The translations under genes were made by a program, and so were the position numbers. The notes below the pieces were generated by a model. That model saw nothing but the letters and a program-made list of their open reading frames with translations. It had not been told where the DNA came from and did no database searches. Shown here in pieces: positions 33,171 to 43,667 of a DNA stretch of 64,000 nucleotides (position 1 is the stretch's first letter; the number at the start of each line of letters is the position of its first letter). The DNA is from Triatoma infestans. Its lineage: Eukaryota > Arthropoda > Insecta > Hemiptera > Reduviidae. The stretch covers positions 62,001-126,000 of the forward strand of contig JAAEAF010000214.1 of NCBI GenBank assembly GCA_011037195.1, in the 5' to 3' direction.

Positions 33171-33694
33171 GTGAGTAAATATTTTATTTGTATGTATGTT
33201 ATATTTTATATATATATATGTAATTTTTAAAGTGGAAGTACAAAAATAAAACTATTTAATTAAATCAGGTGACCGTACTAATCAGCTGACCATACTTACC
33301 AGCTGACTATACAACTATATATTACAGATGTAACAAAAACAAAAAAAAAGGCAATATGTTTTTTTTTGGAATAAATATAATCATATTCATTTGATTACAT
33401 GAATAATAATGCATTTATGATTGAATATGACCGCAATAAATTGTGGTCTTGGTTACAATGTATTGTTGATAATGCCTCCACCTTGACCTTGCTGAATAAA
33501 AATGAAAAACATTCTTATATTACGTCTAATTTTTATTTTTAAATCATTAAGGTTCGTCAATTTATATTTTTAAAATTTAATGTTTTAAGAATGAAATATA
33601 AAATCCATTAAATAAGACTGCTATAGGAAAAAAGACTCTTCTTAAGTTGTACACTATATTCAATTCTAAATGGAAGGGACAGACATGGAAAAAG
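33171..33694. other. Presumed intron downstream of homeobox exon
   Basis: Begins with donor GTGAGTAA. Short (TA)n near 33210, otherwise AT-rich without genes. The next TLX exon (RQTAEERE...) is not seen here or further on. Confidence 0.55.
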
Positions 33695-34510
33695 TAATGG
33701 AAAAACGACTTTCTCTTACTGTAATTGTTACAATTGTAATTGATCAATTACAAATTCTTCAAACTTGGAATGTTTTGATAAATGTCTGGTTGGCTGTAAA
33801 TATAACTTATAAATAATATATGGTTAGGATTATGCTAGTTGGTTATTAACGACAAGATGCTATCTTATGTGACTATATATTGCACACTTATACACAGTGC
33901 ATTTATCAATCCCCCGCAAAAGCTGATATTAGCTAACTTCACCAATTCTCCAAAACCTGCATAAAATTAATTATTTTCCAGAAAAACGTTTCAAGTAAAA
34001 TGTGATAGGATTTTTCACTTTAAAATCGCTAATATCACAATGTGTTAATCGATTTTCTTCAATCTTAGAATTCCAGTCATGCATTTAGAGTGATCTCAAT
34101 ATTTTAATAGATACTAGGATCTTATTGTTGTTCTGCAATGGCAGCTTAGAGGATCTCATATTGCATCTTCTCAAGGAATCACAAAAATTCAATTTTCTTG
34201 GGGAAAAAATGGGGAAAATGTTCAAGAGAAGGTGATAAGGACTATATGAGTCTACGTAGATCAAGTTACAGGTAGTAAGCAAACATCTCAAGCTGAATTA
34301 GAAAATCTAGTGTGAATCCATCCCAGGGACGTTCTCTGAGTGGTAGTTAATGAAATTATAAAATTGACCAATTATCTGTTCAGAGCTCTAACATAAGTAT
34401 AGATAGAAAGGATAAAGGGATACATGCACCATTGGCTCAGATCGCCATTTAAATATAGTTAAATTGCAGTTCAGAAAACAGCGTTAATACCATTGAAGGA
34501 ACTCAAACAA
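33695..34510 (-). repeat. Family A repeat, very diverged
   Basis: ACGACTTTCTCTTACTGTAA at the start and CAGAAAAACGTTTCAAGTAA, TTTTCTTCAATCTTAGAATT later, in minus order. Monomer joints are lost. FB element 4 is inserted at its far end. Confidence 0.45.
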
Positions 34511-34520
34511 CATATGAAAG

Positions 34521-34629
34521 TTGTTGTGGTGGTTGGTTTCGTCAGAGCTGGAAAGCATCAGAGACATTTTCCGTGATAGCCTGCTTCTTTTTGTGGTCAT
34601 CGACCGGTTTCCGGAAAATGTCTCTGAAA
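34521..34629 (+). mobile_element. FB element 4, 109 bp, internally deleted
   Basis: Extension TTGTTGTGGTGGTTGGTTTC, then part of the first arm to GACCGGTTTCC, joined directly to GGAAAATGTCTCTG, the far end of the second arm. Imperfect flanking duplication CATATGAAAG / CATGGGAAAG. The deletion joint lies where the two arms would pair. Confidence 0.7.
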
Positions 34630-34920
34630 CATGGGAAAGTTTAAAGACGATCGGTGCAGCCGTTTTCAAGTAAATTCCAAAATACCATTCGTATAGTCGC
34701 ACTTCCAGTTAACCGATTTTCTTCGAAATTTGAAATCTTTGTTAACATATGATTGGTTGACATACATACGTATTTATATATATTTGTATATTATAATAGA
34801 ACATTCGCTAGAGAGATTTATATTGTACACAGGGGACCTCAACACATATATTTCCGGTTTCAAATTTGGCATAGGCACAATAATCCCATTTTACCAGGAG
34901 GAGTGAAAGAAAGTTAAAAG
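34630..34920 (-). repeat. Family A fragment continuing beyond FB 4
   Basis: AAGACGATCGGTGCAGCCG, CACTTCCAGTTAACCG near 34701, ATATTTCCGGTTTCAAATTT near 34849 and GAGTGAAAGAAAGTTAAAAG. The usual CA tract is replaced by TATATATATTTG. Confidence 0.6.
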
Positions 34921-35189
34921 TGTCCACACTTGCCCTACGCAATCATCATTTGTCTAGTATGAATGCTTGAATCATTGACCATACACTAGTCATTAAAACA
35001 AAAATCGAATTAGCTAATCGATCTTTAGTAAGAGAACTTTAGTATCCAACTACAATTTGCAAAACCATAGGAAATTCCTGGGAAAGTTTTTTTTTGCTGC
35101 AATCGTTGAATAATGTGACTATAATTACAGTAAGTTTAGTGAAGAAAGTTCAACTTGCGTACACACAAGTGTATTACACACTACATTCT

Positions 35190-35454
35190 CTCACTAGTGT
35201 GTAAAAGTAACAATTTTCAACTCAATTAGCCCGACATAAATAACGGCAAGACGCAAAAACAAGATCAAAACAAATCCCTGATACAGTGGATTTGAGGTTA
35301 TAAAACGGAACAGGTTATGGAGAAAAGGAGTATTTGAATTGAATTAAAATACCTTCTGCACCTTTTTATATTACTCGCTACGCTCATGAGGTCAAATTCT
35401 GAACTCTAGTGTGTAAAAGTCATACTTTTCTCACTTGTTAAATAAATAACTATT
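35190..35454 (+). mobile_element. Dispersed repeat G, copy 2, MITE-like
   Basis: Same orientation and extent as 16871..17137: CTCACTAGTGTGTAAAAGTA to TTCTCACTTGTTAAATAAAT, with GGCAAGACGC and GTGGATTTGAGGTTATA. Small indels separate the copies (for example an extra ACAAGATCA near 35262). Confidence 0.6.
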
Positions 35455-35950
35455 TTTCCCATACACACTCACCTATGTTTTAATAAGAAGTACTTTATCC
35501 GAATGATAACAAAATGGAAAATTTTGTTATCGTCAAAATAACGTTGGTCTAAATCGAGACCAATATACTAAACATATAAAAAACTTCAGTTCACTCTCAA
35601 AACGTTTATAAAAACTACGAAAGAAGGATAATAATGAGACAATAGAAAAACAAAAATAAAAATAGTTTGATCTAGATGGCGCCAGTAGTCAGACTTTTAT
35701 CTTCTTTTTTTCTCTCTCTCTCTCTTTCAACCTGCACATTAAGAACCTTACCAACCTTTAAATAACAAATCAAAAGTTAAACAAAATAAACAATAGCTAC
35801 CAATCGTTTTATCTGATAACTCTAATGATGTCATACGAAATATCTTAACTGGGTTTTTAACATTTTTGTGTTACTTTTTAAATGAAGATGGAATAATTGA
35901 TGAAGTAAGTGGCTATCGTATACTACAAAATTTCAGTTACAGAAATTAAA
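35455..35950. other. No gene recognised
   Basis: AT-rich with a (CT)n block near 35711-35727. No repeat family recognised. Confidence 0.4.
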
Positions 35951-36688
35951 TCTTTTTACTTATACTTACTGCTGTAAGAGGAAGTATTGCGATCGTATCA
36001 AATTTTCGATATCGAGTTTACACCGGAAATATCCGTTTTGAGGTCCCCTAAGCTCAAAAAGTAGTTTTTAATGGTCTGTGTGTGTGTGCGCGCGCGCGCG
36101 TGTGTATGTGTGTGTATGTACGTATGTGAACAGCATAGCTCAAGAACGAAAAACCGTAGAAAGTTCAAACTTGATATTCCATTTAGGACTATGGAAACCG
36201 TCAGGAGGTTATGTTTCAAAATTCCTCAACAGGAAGTACCGCTTTACTAGCTAAACTTTTGAATTTTTGTGATTTTCTCAAAAATGGCTCCAACGATTTT
36301 CTTGAAACTTGGAACATCAACTACGCATACAAAGAGCTACAACTTTTATTTTGAAACATTTCTCTGGGAAAATTTATTTAATGATACTTTTGGGGGAGAG
36401 GTGGGGTTACGGTTTCCTCTAAAGTGCTATTTCAGTTTATTACACAATTTTGTCATCTAAATAATATTAATTAGAATTAAATATGTTGTTGAAATTACGA
36501 GTTTGAAAAAAATCGGATGATCGGAAGTGCGTTTTTACTAGGAGGTATTTTTCAATTTTTGCTATTTTCTCCAGTAAAAACACCGACGAATTTCATTAAA
36601 TTTGATATACTAACCATAAAATTTTTCTATCAGAATTTTGAAAACTGGAATAAAAGAAAGTTGTGTGAGTGTATCACACCAGATTTTT
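35951..36688 (+). repeat. Family A repeat, full length, two monomers
   Basis: 738 bp from CTTTTTACTTATACTTACTG to CACACCAGATTTTT. Monomer marks at 36231 and 36522 (291 bp). A mixed GT/GC tract (36076-36116, with GCGCGCGCGCG) occupies the microsatellite site. Directly followed head-to-tail by another copy. Confidence 0.85.
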
Positions 36689-37425
36689 ATTACTTTCTCT
36701 TATTCCTTTGTAAGCGGAAGTATTGTAATGGGGTCAAATTTTCGATATTGAGTTTTCACCGGAAATATCCGTTTTGAGGTCCTGTGAGCGCAAAAAAGTT
36801 GTTTTTAGAAAATTGGGTGTGCATGTATGTCTGTATGTGAACAGCATAGCTCAAAAATGAAAAATCTTAGAAAGTTCAAACTTGATATTGTGTTTAGGTA
36901 TCAACATGGGATCTGACAGTACGTTACCTCTCAAAATTCCTCAACCGGAAGTACCACTTTACTGAAGGTTTTTTTTTTCAGTTTTTTGCAATTTTCTCGA
37001 AAATAGATTCAACGATTTTCTTTCAACTTTATATATCAACTATACATACAAATACCTACAGATTTTATATGAAACAGTTCTCCTGGAAAATTAATTAATT
37101 ATTTAATGGCACTTTTACGGGTGTGGGGAGGGGATTAGGTTTTCCTCTAAAGTGCTATTTCAGTTTATTACATAATTCTATCATCTAAATAATATTAATT
37201 AGAACTAAATATGTTGTTGAAATTCGGACTTTGAAGAAAATCGGGTGACAGGAAGTAGGTTTCCACTGAATTAGTTTTTCTGTTTTCACGATTTTCTCAA
37301 TAAAAAAAAAACACCGAAAAATTCTTTAAATTTGATATATTACAAGTAAAAAATTTGTTAATTACAATTTCGAAAACTGTATCAAGAGAATGTTGTGTGA
37401 GTGTTTCACACCAGATTTTTTTTTT
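36689..37425 (+). repeat. Family A repeat, full length, two monomers, tandem partner
   Basis: 737 bp, starting TTACTTTCTCTTATTCC right after the previous copy's ATTTTTA and ending CACACCAGATTTTTTTTTTT. Monomer marks at about 36945 (CCGGAAGTACC) and 37250 (CAGGAAGTAGG). Confidence 0.85.
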
Positions 37426-37592
37426 TTTAATATTTGTTCAAAAGATTGATTTTCGGAGGTTGTGATGTATCGGTGACGTTAAATTTCAAATATTACTAGT
37501 ATTTGCACAATGTTAGAGGTGCTATTTTCTGGACTGCTGTTTAATCACTTAAAGTAAATCATCTACGACGATCAACTAAATATATATATAAA

Positions 37593-38070
37593 GGGTGTCC
37601 CATGGTATATGGATAACGACTTTTTCTCAGAAACTAAGATAGCTAGAAAAAACTAAAAAATACGTGTCTCCGTAGTTTTTTGTTTGAAAACCAAATTTAA
37701 TTTGCAAATTTGTTTTGGTGCTTCGAGAAGCGAGATACAGGCACCAACTTCATTTTGTCAAATGGGGAGGTGTGGTTTTTATTTAAGAAATAGATTCCAC
37801 TATTTTTTGTAAGAAAAATTTACCAGAACGGTTTTTTTCTGTGAGCGATATTTTACAAGTTATGAATGAAAACATGATTCTTATAAGAAATTTCGAAATG
37901 ATATTATAACGGTTTTTTGATAGAATAAGAAGAAAAGTATTATTTTATTATAAATTTGACTCCTCATTAATTACAGATCTTGCTCGAACTGGCCTCCACC
38001 ATTAGAGATGCATAGGTATGCTCTTTCCTGCCAATTATACCTTACGGCCAAAGAAATACATCTCTCATGT
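37593..38070 (-). mobile_element. DNA transposon fragment T, copy 1, with transposase C-terminus
   Basis: A 478-bp repeat, also at 57841..58332 in the opposite orientation. Read on the minus strand, it starts AGAGATGTATTTCTTTGG, contains the end of a coding frame, then about 370 bp of non-coding sequence, finishing TGGGACACCC at 37593. GGGTGTCCC-like ends are common in insect DNA transposons. The superfamily is uncertain. Confidence 0.55.
37971..38061 (-). pseudogene. Transposase C-terminal remnant
   Basis: The minus-strand frame ends WQERAYLCISNGGGQFEQDL followed by TAA. The pattern (W/R)Qxxxxx CIxxxGGxFEx(D/L)L is the usual end of insect mariner/IS630-like transposases. Only about 28 residues remain; the catalytic part is absent. 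Confidence 0.45.
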
Positions 38071-39125
38071 ATATATATATATATATATCACCTCCACAAT
38101 GTTTATTTTGGGACTAATGAATAAAATTCGCAGCATAAAGAAAGTCTGCTAATTTTATCATTTTATTAGCTGCAGTAAGAGAAAGTGGCAGTGTTTCACA
38201 TTAAAGTTTTAGTTAAGTCTATAGAGGATGAAATAGAAAAAATGCTTCAGATTTCTTGCAATTAAATAGAAGTAATGATCAAGTATTTAATGAAAAACAC
38301 AAGTAATCAACAAGTAAATACTCAAGGTGGGGATAAAAACCTGCAGGAGGGGCGGCATTCCGTTTGGAAATCAGATGTGTTTTTATTTTTACACTATTAC
38401 TTACGACCCCAATCCAAACTATTAGAAAGATTGTTATCAGGTACAGCTTTTAGTTTGTTTTTTTTTTTTTTTTTTTTTTTGTTATCAGTTGCTATAACGT
38501 TTTGACTAGTGTAACGTTTTAATTATCTAAGCTAATGTTTGCGCGTGCGTGCGTGTACAGTATGTGTTGTACGCGCGTACGTTTGATTGGGTGCGTTAGA
38601 TCTGCAATATACCGGTATCATCAACAAAAATGTATAACCCTACAAACAGACAGACATAAGAGGAAATAAACGAACACTTTTTAATGGATAAGGCATGTAA
38701 AACTATTCAACTACTATCACTGATGGGTACTCTTTCTCACTGTTCCCTTCGCCTCACTTACCCACACTCCCTCCACTCATGCATCCACAACTTGTTATCA
38801 CCACTGAGTCAACTAACTCTCTTCTCTCTCTCTCTCTCTCTCTGTGTCGCCAGTTTTTCTGACGACTACTCTATATTGCCACCAGAGGGAGATACATTGT
38901 ATTTTCAAGTTTAAACATGCATCGTTCATCATTATTTTTTTAAAGTCAGCTTTTAAACCGACATTGGATGTCGAATTGCACATGTTATTAGTATCGGACA
39001 TGAAGCGATTATTGATTCGGCAATTTTCTTTATATATATATATATTGTTTTTTTTTTACTATTTATGAGCAACGTTGTGGAGAAGTAGTATTACAGGTGC
39101 AAAATTCATTGATTAGTAAAGGGCA
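38071..39125. other. No gene recognised; poly-T, GT/GC-rich and CT-rich tracts
   Basis: (TA)n just after 38070, poly-T 38459-38480, a CpG-rich patch (GCGCGTGCGTGCG near 38541, TACGCGCGTACG near 38570) unusual for this AT-rich DNA, and (CT)n 38820-38842. No coding region. Confidence 0.4.
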
Positions 39126-39716
39126 CTTTTTCTTTCTCTTACTTCTAGTAAGAGGAAGAAGTATTGCGTTCATGCCAAATTTTGGAAACAGAGTTTTTTA
39201 CCGGAACTACATGTTGTGAAGTCCCCTGAATACGAAAACAATTTGGTGTGGTACACTCACACGACTTTGAGAATCCAGAACCGGCCAAGAACAACATAAA
39301 TTTGCATGCTACTAAGTATAAAATCCCAGATGTTATCCAGCATTGCGGATCCATCCACACATTTTCAAAGTTTATATTCCACTTAACTAGCAGTAAGGCA
39401 TCCAATATATTGAAGCAAGTATTACTTCGGTCAAATTTCTTCAACCGGAAGTACGAATTGACCGAACTCTACCCCCCTTTCTCTAAAATGGCTGCAATCA
39501 TTTTTGTAGTTATCTCCAACTATTACTTTTATATGACACATTTTTCCCGGTATGTTATACGGGGAAACTGCATTGTTAAACTTACTGGGTTTTACCATTT
39601 CAGAGAAGACCTACCTGTATATAATAATAAGTAGTAATGCATTGACTAAAAATATAAAGTTTGGTGAAAAGTAAGAGGAAGTATTGCTATAGTGTCAAAT
39701 TTTCGAATTTGAGTTT
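39126..39716 (+). repeat. Family A pieces, rearranged, interrupted by a LINE
   Basis: A head (CTTTCTCTTACTTCTAGTAA at 39132), an end-like TGGTGTGGTACACTCACACG in minus sense near 39244, CCGGAAGTACGAATTG near 39445, then a new plus head (AGTAAGAGGAAGTATTGCTA at 39670) cut at 39716 by the LINE insertion. The 128-codon frame through 39248-39634 has no domain. Confidence 0.55.
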
Positions 39717-40415
39717 TTATTATTATTATATGTCTGGGGGGAGGGACCAAGCCCTACGCTATCCGAAGTCCCAATGGCCCCATATAGCTACCCCAAGAAA
39801 AACAACAACAAACCGGGTCTAGAACGAATATCCAGACCCGGGTCTAATCTATCTAAGATTCATCGCAGTCCGAACTAAACGGACAGTAACCTTAAGAGGA
39901 AATAGCCTAAGCTCTTCCACAGACTTCCTGCTCCGACCAAAGGTCCTGAACCTAATCTCCTCACAACCCAGACAATCTGTCATAAGATGGATGGGTGTTT
40001 CCTCCTCTGTCTCACAGACTCTACAAAATGGATCCGGCATGAGCCCCATTACGTAGAGATGTCTCCTTAAACCACAATGTCCACTAAGGGATCCAACCAG
40101 ATGCCTGAGAGAGCTCCGTGAAAGACACAGCAACGTCTCAATACACAGCCCTGTCCGGAACCCCGATGAGCATTTTGGACTGCCAACAACCAATTGAGGT
40201 CATCCATAAGGTGGAATGCTGTGAAGCTGTCCATGATTGGAAGCCTGACACACATGTGCCAGAAGACACGCCAACAGCAGGCTCGGGACCAATAAAAGGG
40301 AGAGAGACGCGTAATTTGGCAAACCTATCCCACCTCCTCATTCCCAAAAATTCCCATGTGACCCGGTACCCACACTAGAAGCACATCCTTCAGAGAAGAA
40401 AGCTTTAATCCGGTC
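39717..40415 (-). mobile_element. 5'-truncated RNase H LINE copy with (TAA)n tail and target duplication
   Basis: Inserted in a family A head: TTTGAGTTT occurs on both sides (39708-39716 and 40416-40424), and family A reads on afterwards. Minus strand: RNase H motif LVWVPGHMGIFGNEE (about 40355-40320), LPFIGPEPAVGVSS, then after frameshifts LSGHCGLRRHLYVMGLMPDP and the knuckle CRVCETEEETPIHLMTDCLG (39849-40193), a 3' UTR with TAGCTATATGGGGCC, and a (TAA)n end. RNase H plus a (TAA)n tail resembles the I-like group. The same family is at 50.5-51.0 kb. Confidence 0.8.
39849..40193 (-). pseudogene. LINE ORF2 C-terminal zinc-knuckle segment
   Basis: An uninterrupted 114-codon stretch at the end of ORF2. 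CRVCxxxxETPIHLMTDC gives Cys-x2-Cys and His/Cys ligands of the C-terminal knuckle that binds nucleic acid in I/R1-like LINEs. The RNase H part lies in another frame upstream, so the gene is broken. Confidence 0.75.
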
Positions 40416-41245
40416 TTTGAGTTTACGCCGGAAATACATGTGTTGAGGTCTCCTGAGTACGAAAAAAGGTTTCTAGCGAATTCTGTACGTCTGTGTGTGT
40501 GTGTTTTAACAGAATATCTCAAAAACGAAAAGTCGCAGGAAGTTCAAATATGGTATTCAGTTTAGGTACTGCCTATCGCATCGGACACGAAGATTTCAGG
40601 CAGAAATCCATCAACCGAATCGCAACTTTACTGAATAATTTTTTCCCGTTTTTCGTGATTTTCACGAAAACGGTTCCAACGATTTTCTTAAACTTCGTAT
40701 GCTATCTATACTAGCTAACACTTTTTACTTGAAGCTTCCCCCAAAAAACACCACTTTAGTACAATATACGGTTCTATCAGTTATATAATATTAATATACA
40801 CTAGAAGCATTGCTACAATTCCAAATTTGAAGAAAATCGTTTTACCGAAAGTGCGCTTTTTTACAGAAAAAAGTTTTTCAAGATTTTTGGAATTTTCTCG
40901 AAAACGGTTGCAGCGATTTTCTTTAAACTCGGAATACTTGCTGCATAGATAAAAACCTACCCACTTTAATTTTGTAACATTTTTCTGAAAAAACTGATTT
41001 TAGAGGGGGTATTGGGGAGCTTGTCAGTTAGTTTAAATTTAAATTTGCAAAATTTTGACATAGAGCACTCCACATAAGACCGCTCAAGTATATAAGTAAA
41101 ATCTCCACCAACATTTTTATGGCCAAACTAACTAAATACTGTGGTGTTGCAATTTTAAAGAAAATTTCTTGATTAAATTGTATTAATTTAGAGTAAGGCT
41201 CACAGTAGTGTGAGTGTTTCATGCCGGATTCTTTTTTTTTTTTGT
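40416..41245 (+). repeat. Family A repeat, continues after the LINE
   Basis: TTTACGCCGGAAATACATG, (GT)n at 40492-40504, monomer joints weakened to AACCGAATCGCAACTTTACT near 40613 and CCGAAAGTGCGCTTTTTTAC near 40846, then the variant 3' module (GCACTCCACATA) and TGTGAGTGTTTCATGCCGGA at the end. Confidence 0.7.
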
Positions 41246-42379
41246 TCATTATAAGAACGTTAAACAATAAAAAAATTGTTTTATAATTAAAGACTATGTC
41301 CTTTTTAAAAAGATCTAAAGATCTACTATGCAACTGTTGAAATATTTTTACTCTAATAAAATAAATACAATAAAGACGAAGTCACGATCCGCGTATAAAA
41401 AAAAACCAAAGAAAGTAAACTTGAAACTGTTCACAAAAATATGGCCAACGTTATTAATCACTTAAAATATATATACAAGTCCATTTAGTTGTGTAAGGCG
41501 AGTGTGGACAGGGAACTGTGGGGCAGGCAACAGCCTGATATATATTTTTTTTATTTTACAAGCGAGCAACTCTAAAAGCTTTAAAACTGAAAAACAGAAA
41601 ACATAATAAAGTAAAAATAAAACTCCGAACAGCTGATAAAATATTTTAAGTGGTGCATGTTTGGGAGTTTAGTTTTTAATAGAGTGGGGATATTATAAAC
41701 TTGGGCATTTCCACTTGGCTTATTGCCTCATTAAGTGCTTCTATTCATCATTAATTAAACTAACCACGCAAATATATACATATATATTAGTGTTTTTTTT
41801 CTCGTTTTAACTGACGAAACTGGAGAAGTAGTGAGACACAGATATGTGAAGCTCTTTTAAGAGCATTTTTACAAAAACCTTTTTTAAAAACAAAAGTGCG
41901 ATTCTGACAGTGTCCTTTATAGATAAAGCACAAAAGATGCAAAGAAGAACACCACAAATAACGCTCTGAAGAAGAAAAAAGAAGGTCAAATGGAGAAATC
42001 TCTCACCTCCTCTCACTCACATTTACGGTGCCCTCTCACTCACTCTTCCTTCTCTCTTTCCATCGTAAGCGTGGTCTAGGTTGATTGCTTGTATATATTT
42101 AACGCTATCTACTTTAAAATGTCTTTAAAGAGTGAGAGAGATAGAGAGAGACAGAAAAACAAGTTTACTTGAATAAAATGTACATTAGTCATTTATCTTT
42201 AAACGTTTTGATTGCAGTTTATCAGTTCGTTTGTGTTAGTGTGAGTGCGCTAGTGTATTGGTTGAAGTAATTAATTAAATAGGTTTTATGATTTTTTGTT
42301 TTTTTTTTAAATTCAGACTTGCAACGAAATTCTTACGTTGATGAATTTGTATTCAATTTTTATTCAACTCTTCTTTTTT
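41246..42379. other. No gene recognised
   Basis: AT-rich, with CTCAC-rich and GAGAGA-rich tracts around 42000-42160. TATATATTTAACGC near 42093 looks TATA-like, but no initiator is clear. Confidence 0.4.
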
Positions 42380-42790
42380 TTCCCAGAATTTTGCAATCGT
42401 GCAAAAATTTTAAAATTTAATATCCACCGGAAATTATAGGTTTTTCAGATTCCATTAATTACGAAAAACAAAATGTTTCTAACGAATAATCTATTTAGTT
42501 TTGAAAAAATATCTCAAAAAAAAAACGCAGAAAGCTTAAACTTGAGATCTGACACGTATGTTTTGGAGAAAATCCATCAACCGAAGATGTGCGACTTTAT
42601 TGAATGAATTTCTTTTTCACTTTTTTTGGTGATTTTCATGAAAACAGGCTTTGTTTAAAAAAATCCTATAATCCTATCTATATAGATAAATATCTATCAC
42701 TTTTATTTGAAATATTTTTCTCGGGAAATTCTGATTTTTTGGGGGGTTTCTGGGGGAAAAGCAACGTTAAGCTTTCCACTAAAGGGAGGG
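42380..42790 (+). repeat. Family A repeat, diverged head and monomer
   Basis: TTTTGCAATCGTGCAAAAAT, TATCCACCGGAAATTATAGG, a CAACCGAAGATGTGCGACTT joint near 42578 and AAGCAACGTTAAGCTTTCC near 42759. No microsatellite. Confidence 0.6.
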
Positions 42791-43293
42791 GAAAGAGTTC
42801 TGATGGAACGGGTTCGGCCTACTTAAGAGAACATTACGACAATATGGACTCTTCGCAGTTTTCTTTTTGAGGGGAATTTTCAAATTTGGCGCTGCGTTGC
42901 GTGTATCGAATTTGGAATCGAAGATATCACCTGACCTCAAGCCTAGTCAGACTCCACGTGGTGTGGATCAGACGTCTTTTCGGTTTATTTTCTTGAACAC
43001 CTTCGCCTAATCATAATTTATCTGCACCATGGGTACATCACAACCATTTCTCGAGAGTAAGTATAAACCCATCAATTTTCCATCCCATTTCCTTCCCAGC
43101 AGATTGTAAGTCTTTTGGTCTTCGACCGTGGATTGCAGATGTTAATCATAACTAATCATTTTGTCTTCTTTCTATCTTTGTTGTTTCATCTGTTGACCAA
43201 TAGGGCTGTGGCATTTTGCTCATTAATAATTCAAGGCTGATGTAAGAGTTGGAAGTCTACTGGGTGCTTGAGGTCTAAGTGCATCTACTTCCA
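42791..43293. other. No gene recognised
   Basis: Higher-complexity sequence with CTCCACGTGGTGTGG (E-box CACGTG) near 42954. No frame with a domain. Confidence 0.4.
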
Positions 43294-43667
43294 TCAGAGA
43301 TATTTTCCGTGATAGCCTGCTTCTTTTTGTGGTCATCGATCGGTTTCGGGCGTATACCCATCATCAGGATGCGTTTATCAAACAATGTGATAACACAGAT
43401 TTGCGCAGAACAAATTCAGTTTATACACTAGCGTATTACCAGTAATTACACTAGTGTATAAACTATAATACACTAATACACTATTGTAAACTGTAATACA
43501 CTAGTGTATAAACTGAATTTGCTCTGTGCAAGTCTGTGTTACCACGCTGTTTGACAAACGCATCCTGATGATGTGCGAACGCCCGAAACCGGTCGATGAC
43601 CACAAAAAGAAGCAGGCTATCACGGAAAATATCTCTTATGCTTTCCAGCTCTGCGGAACCAACCACA
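43294..43667 (-). mobile_element. FB palindromic element 5
   Basis: Arms about 43294-43415 and 43520-43632, then the extension TGCTTTCCAGCTCTGCGGAA. The centre consists of repeated ATACACTAGTGTATAAACT words. Arms carry the variant ATATCTCT/AGAGATAT. I cannot find a clear target duplication. Confidence 0.75.

Noticed and set aside
35951..37425. CRISPR array from regularly spaced CCGGAAGT motifs
   Set aside because: Units are about 290 bp, conserved throughout, on both strands of a eukaryotic genome; no short repeat-spacer pattern.
38813..39001. 62-codon minus frame ending in an RERERE run
   Set aside because: The run is the translated (CT)n tract; no other coding sign.
39248..39634. 128-codon open frame
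   Set aside because: Covers family A pieces; no motif seen, and the frame is not preserved in other copies.
43560..43605. Calling a functional hammerhead ribozyme in FB
   Set aside because: Extra T before stem II and no cleavage triplet with a closing stem III; kept only as a test.
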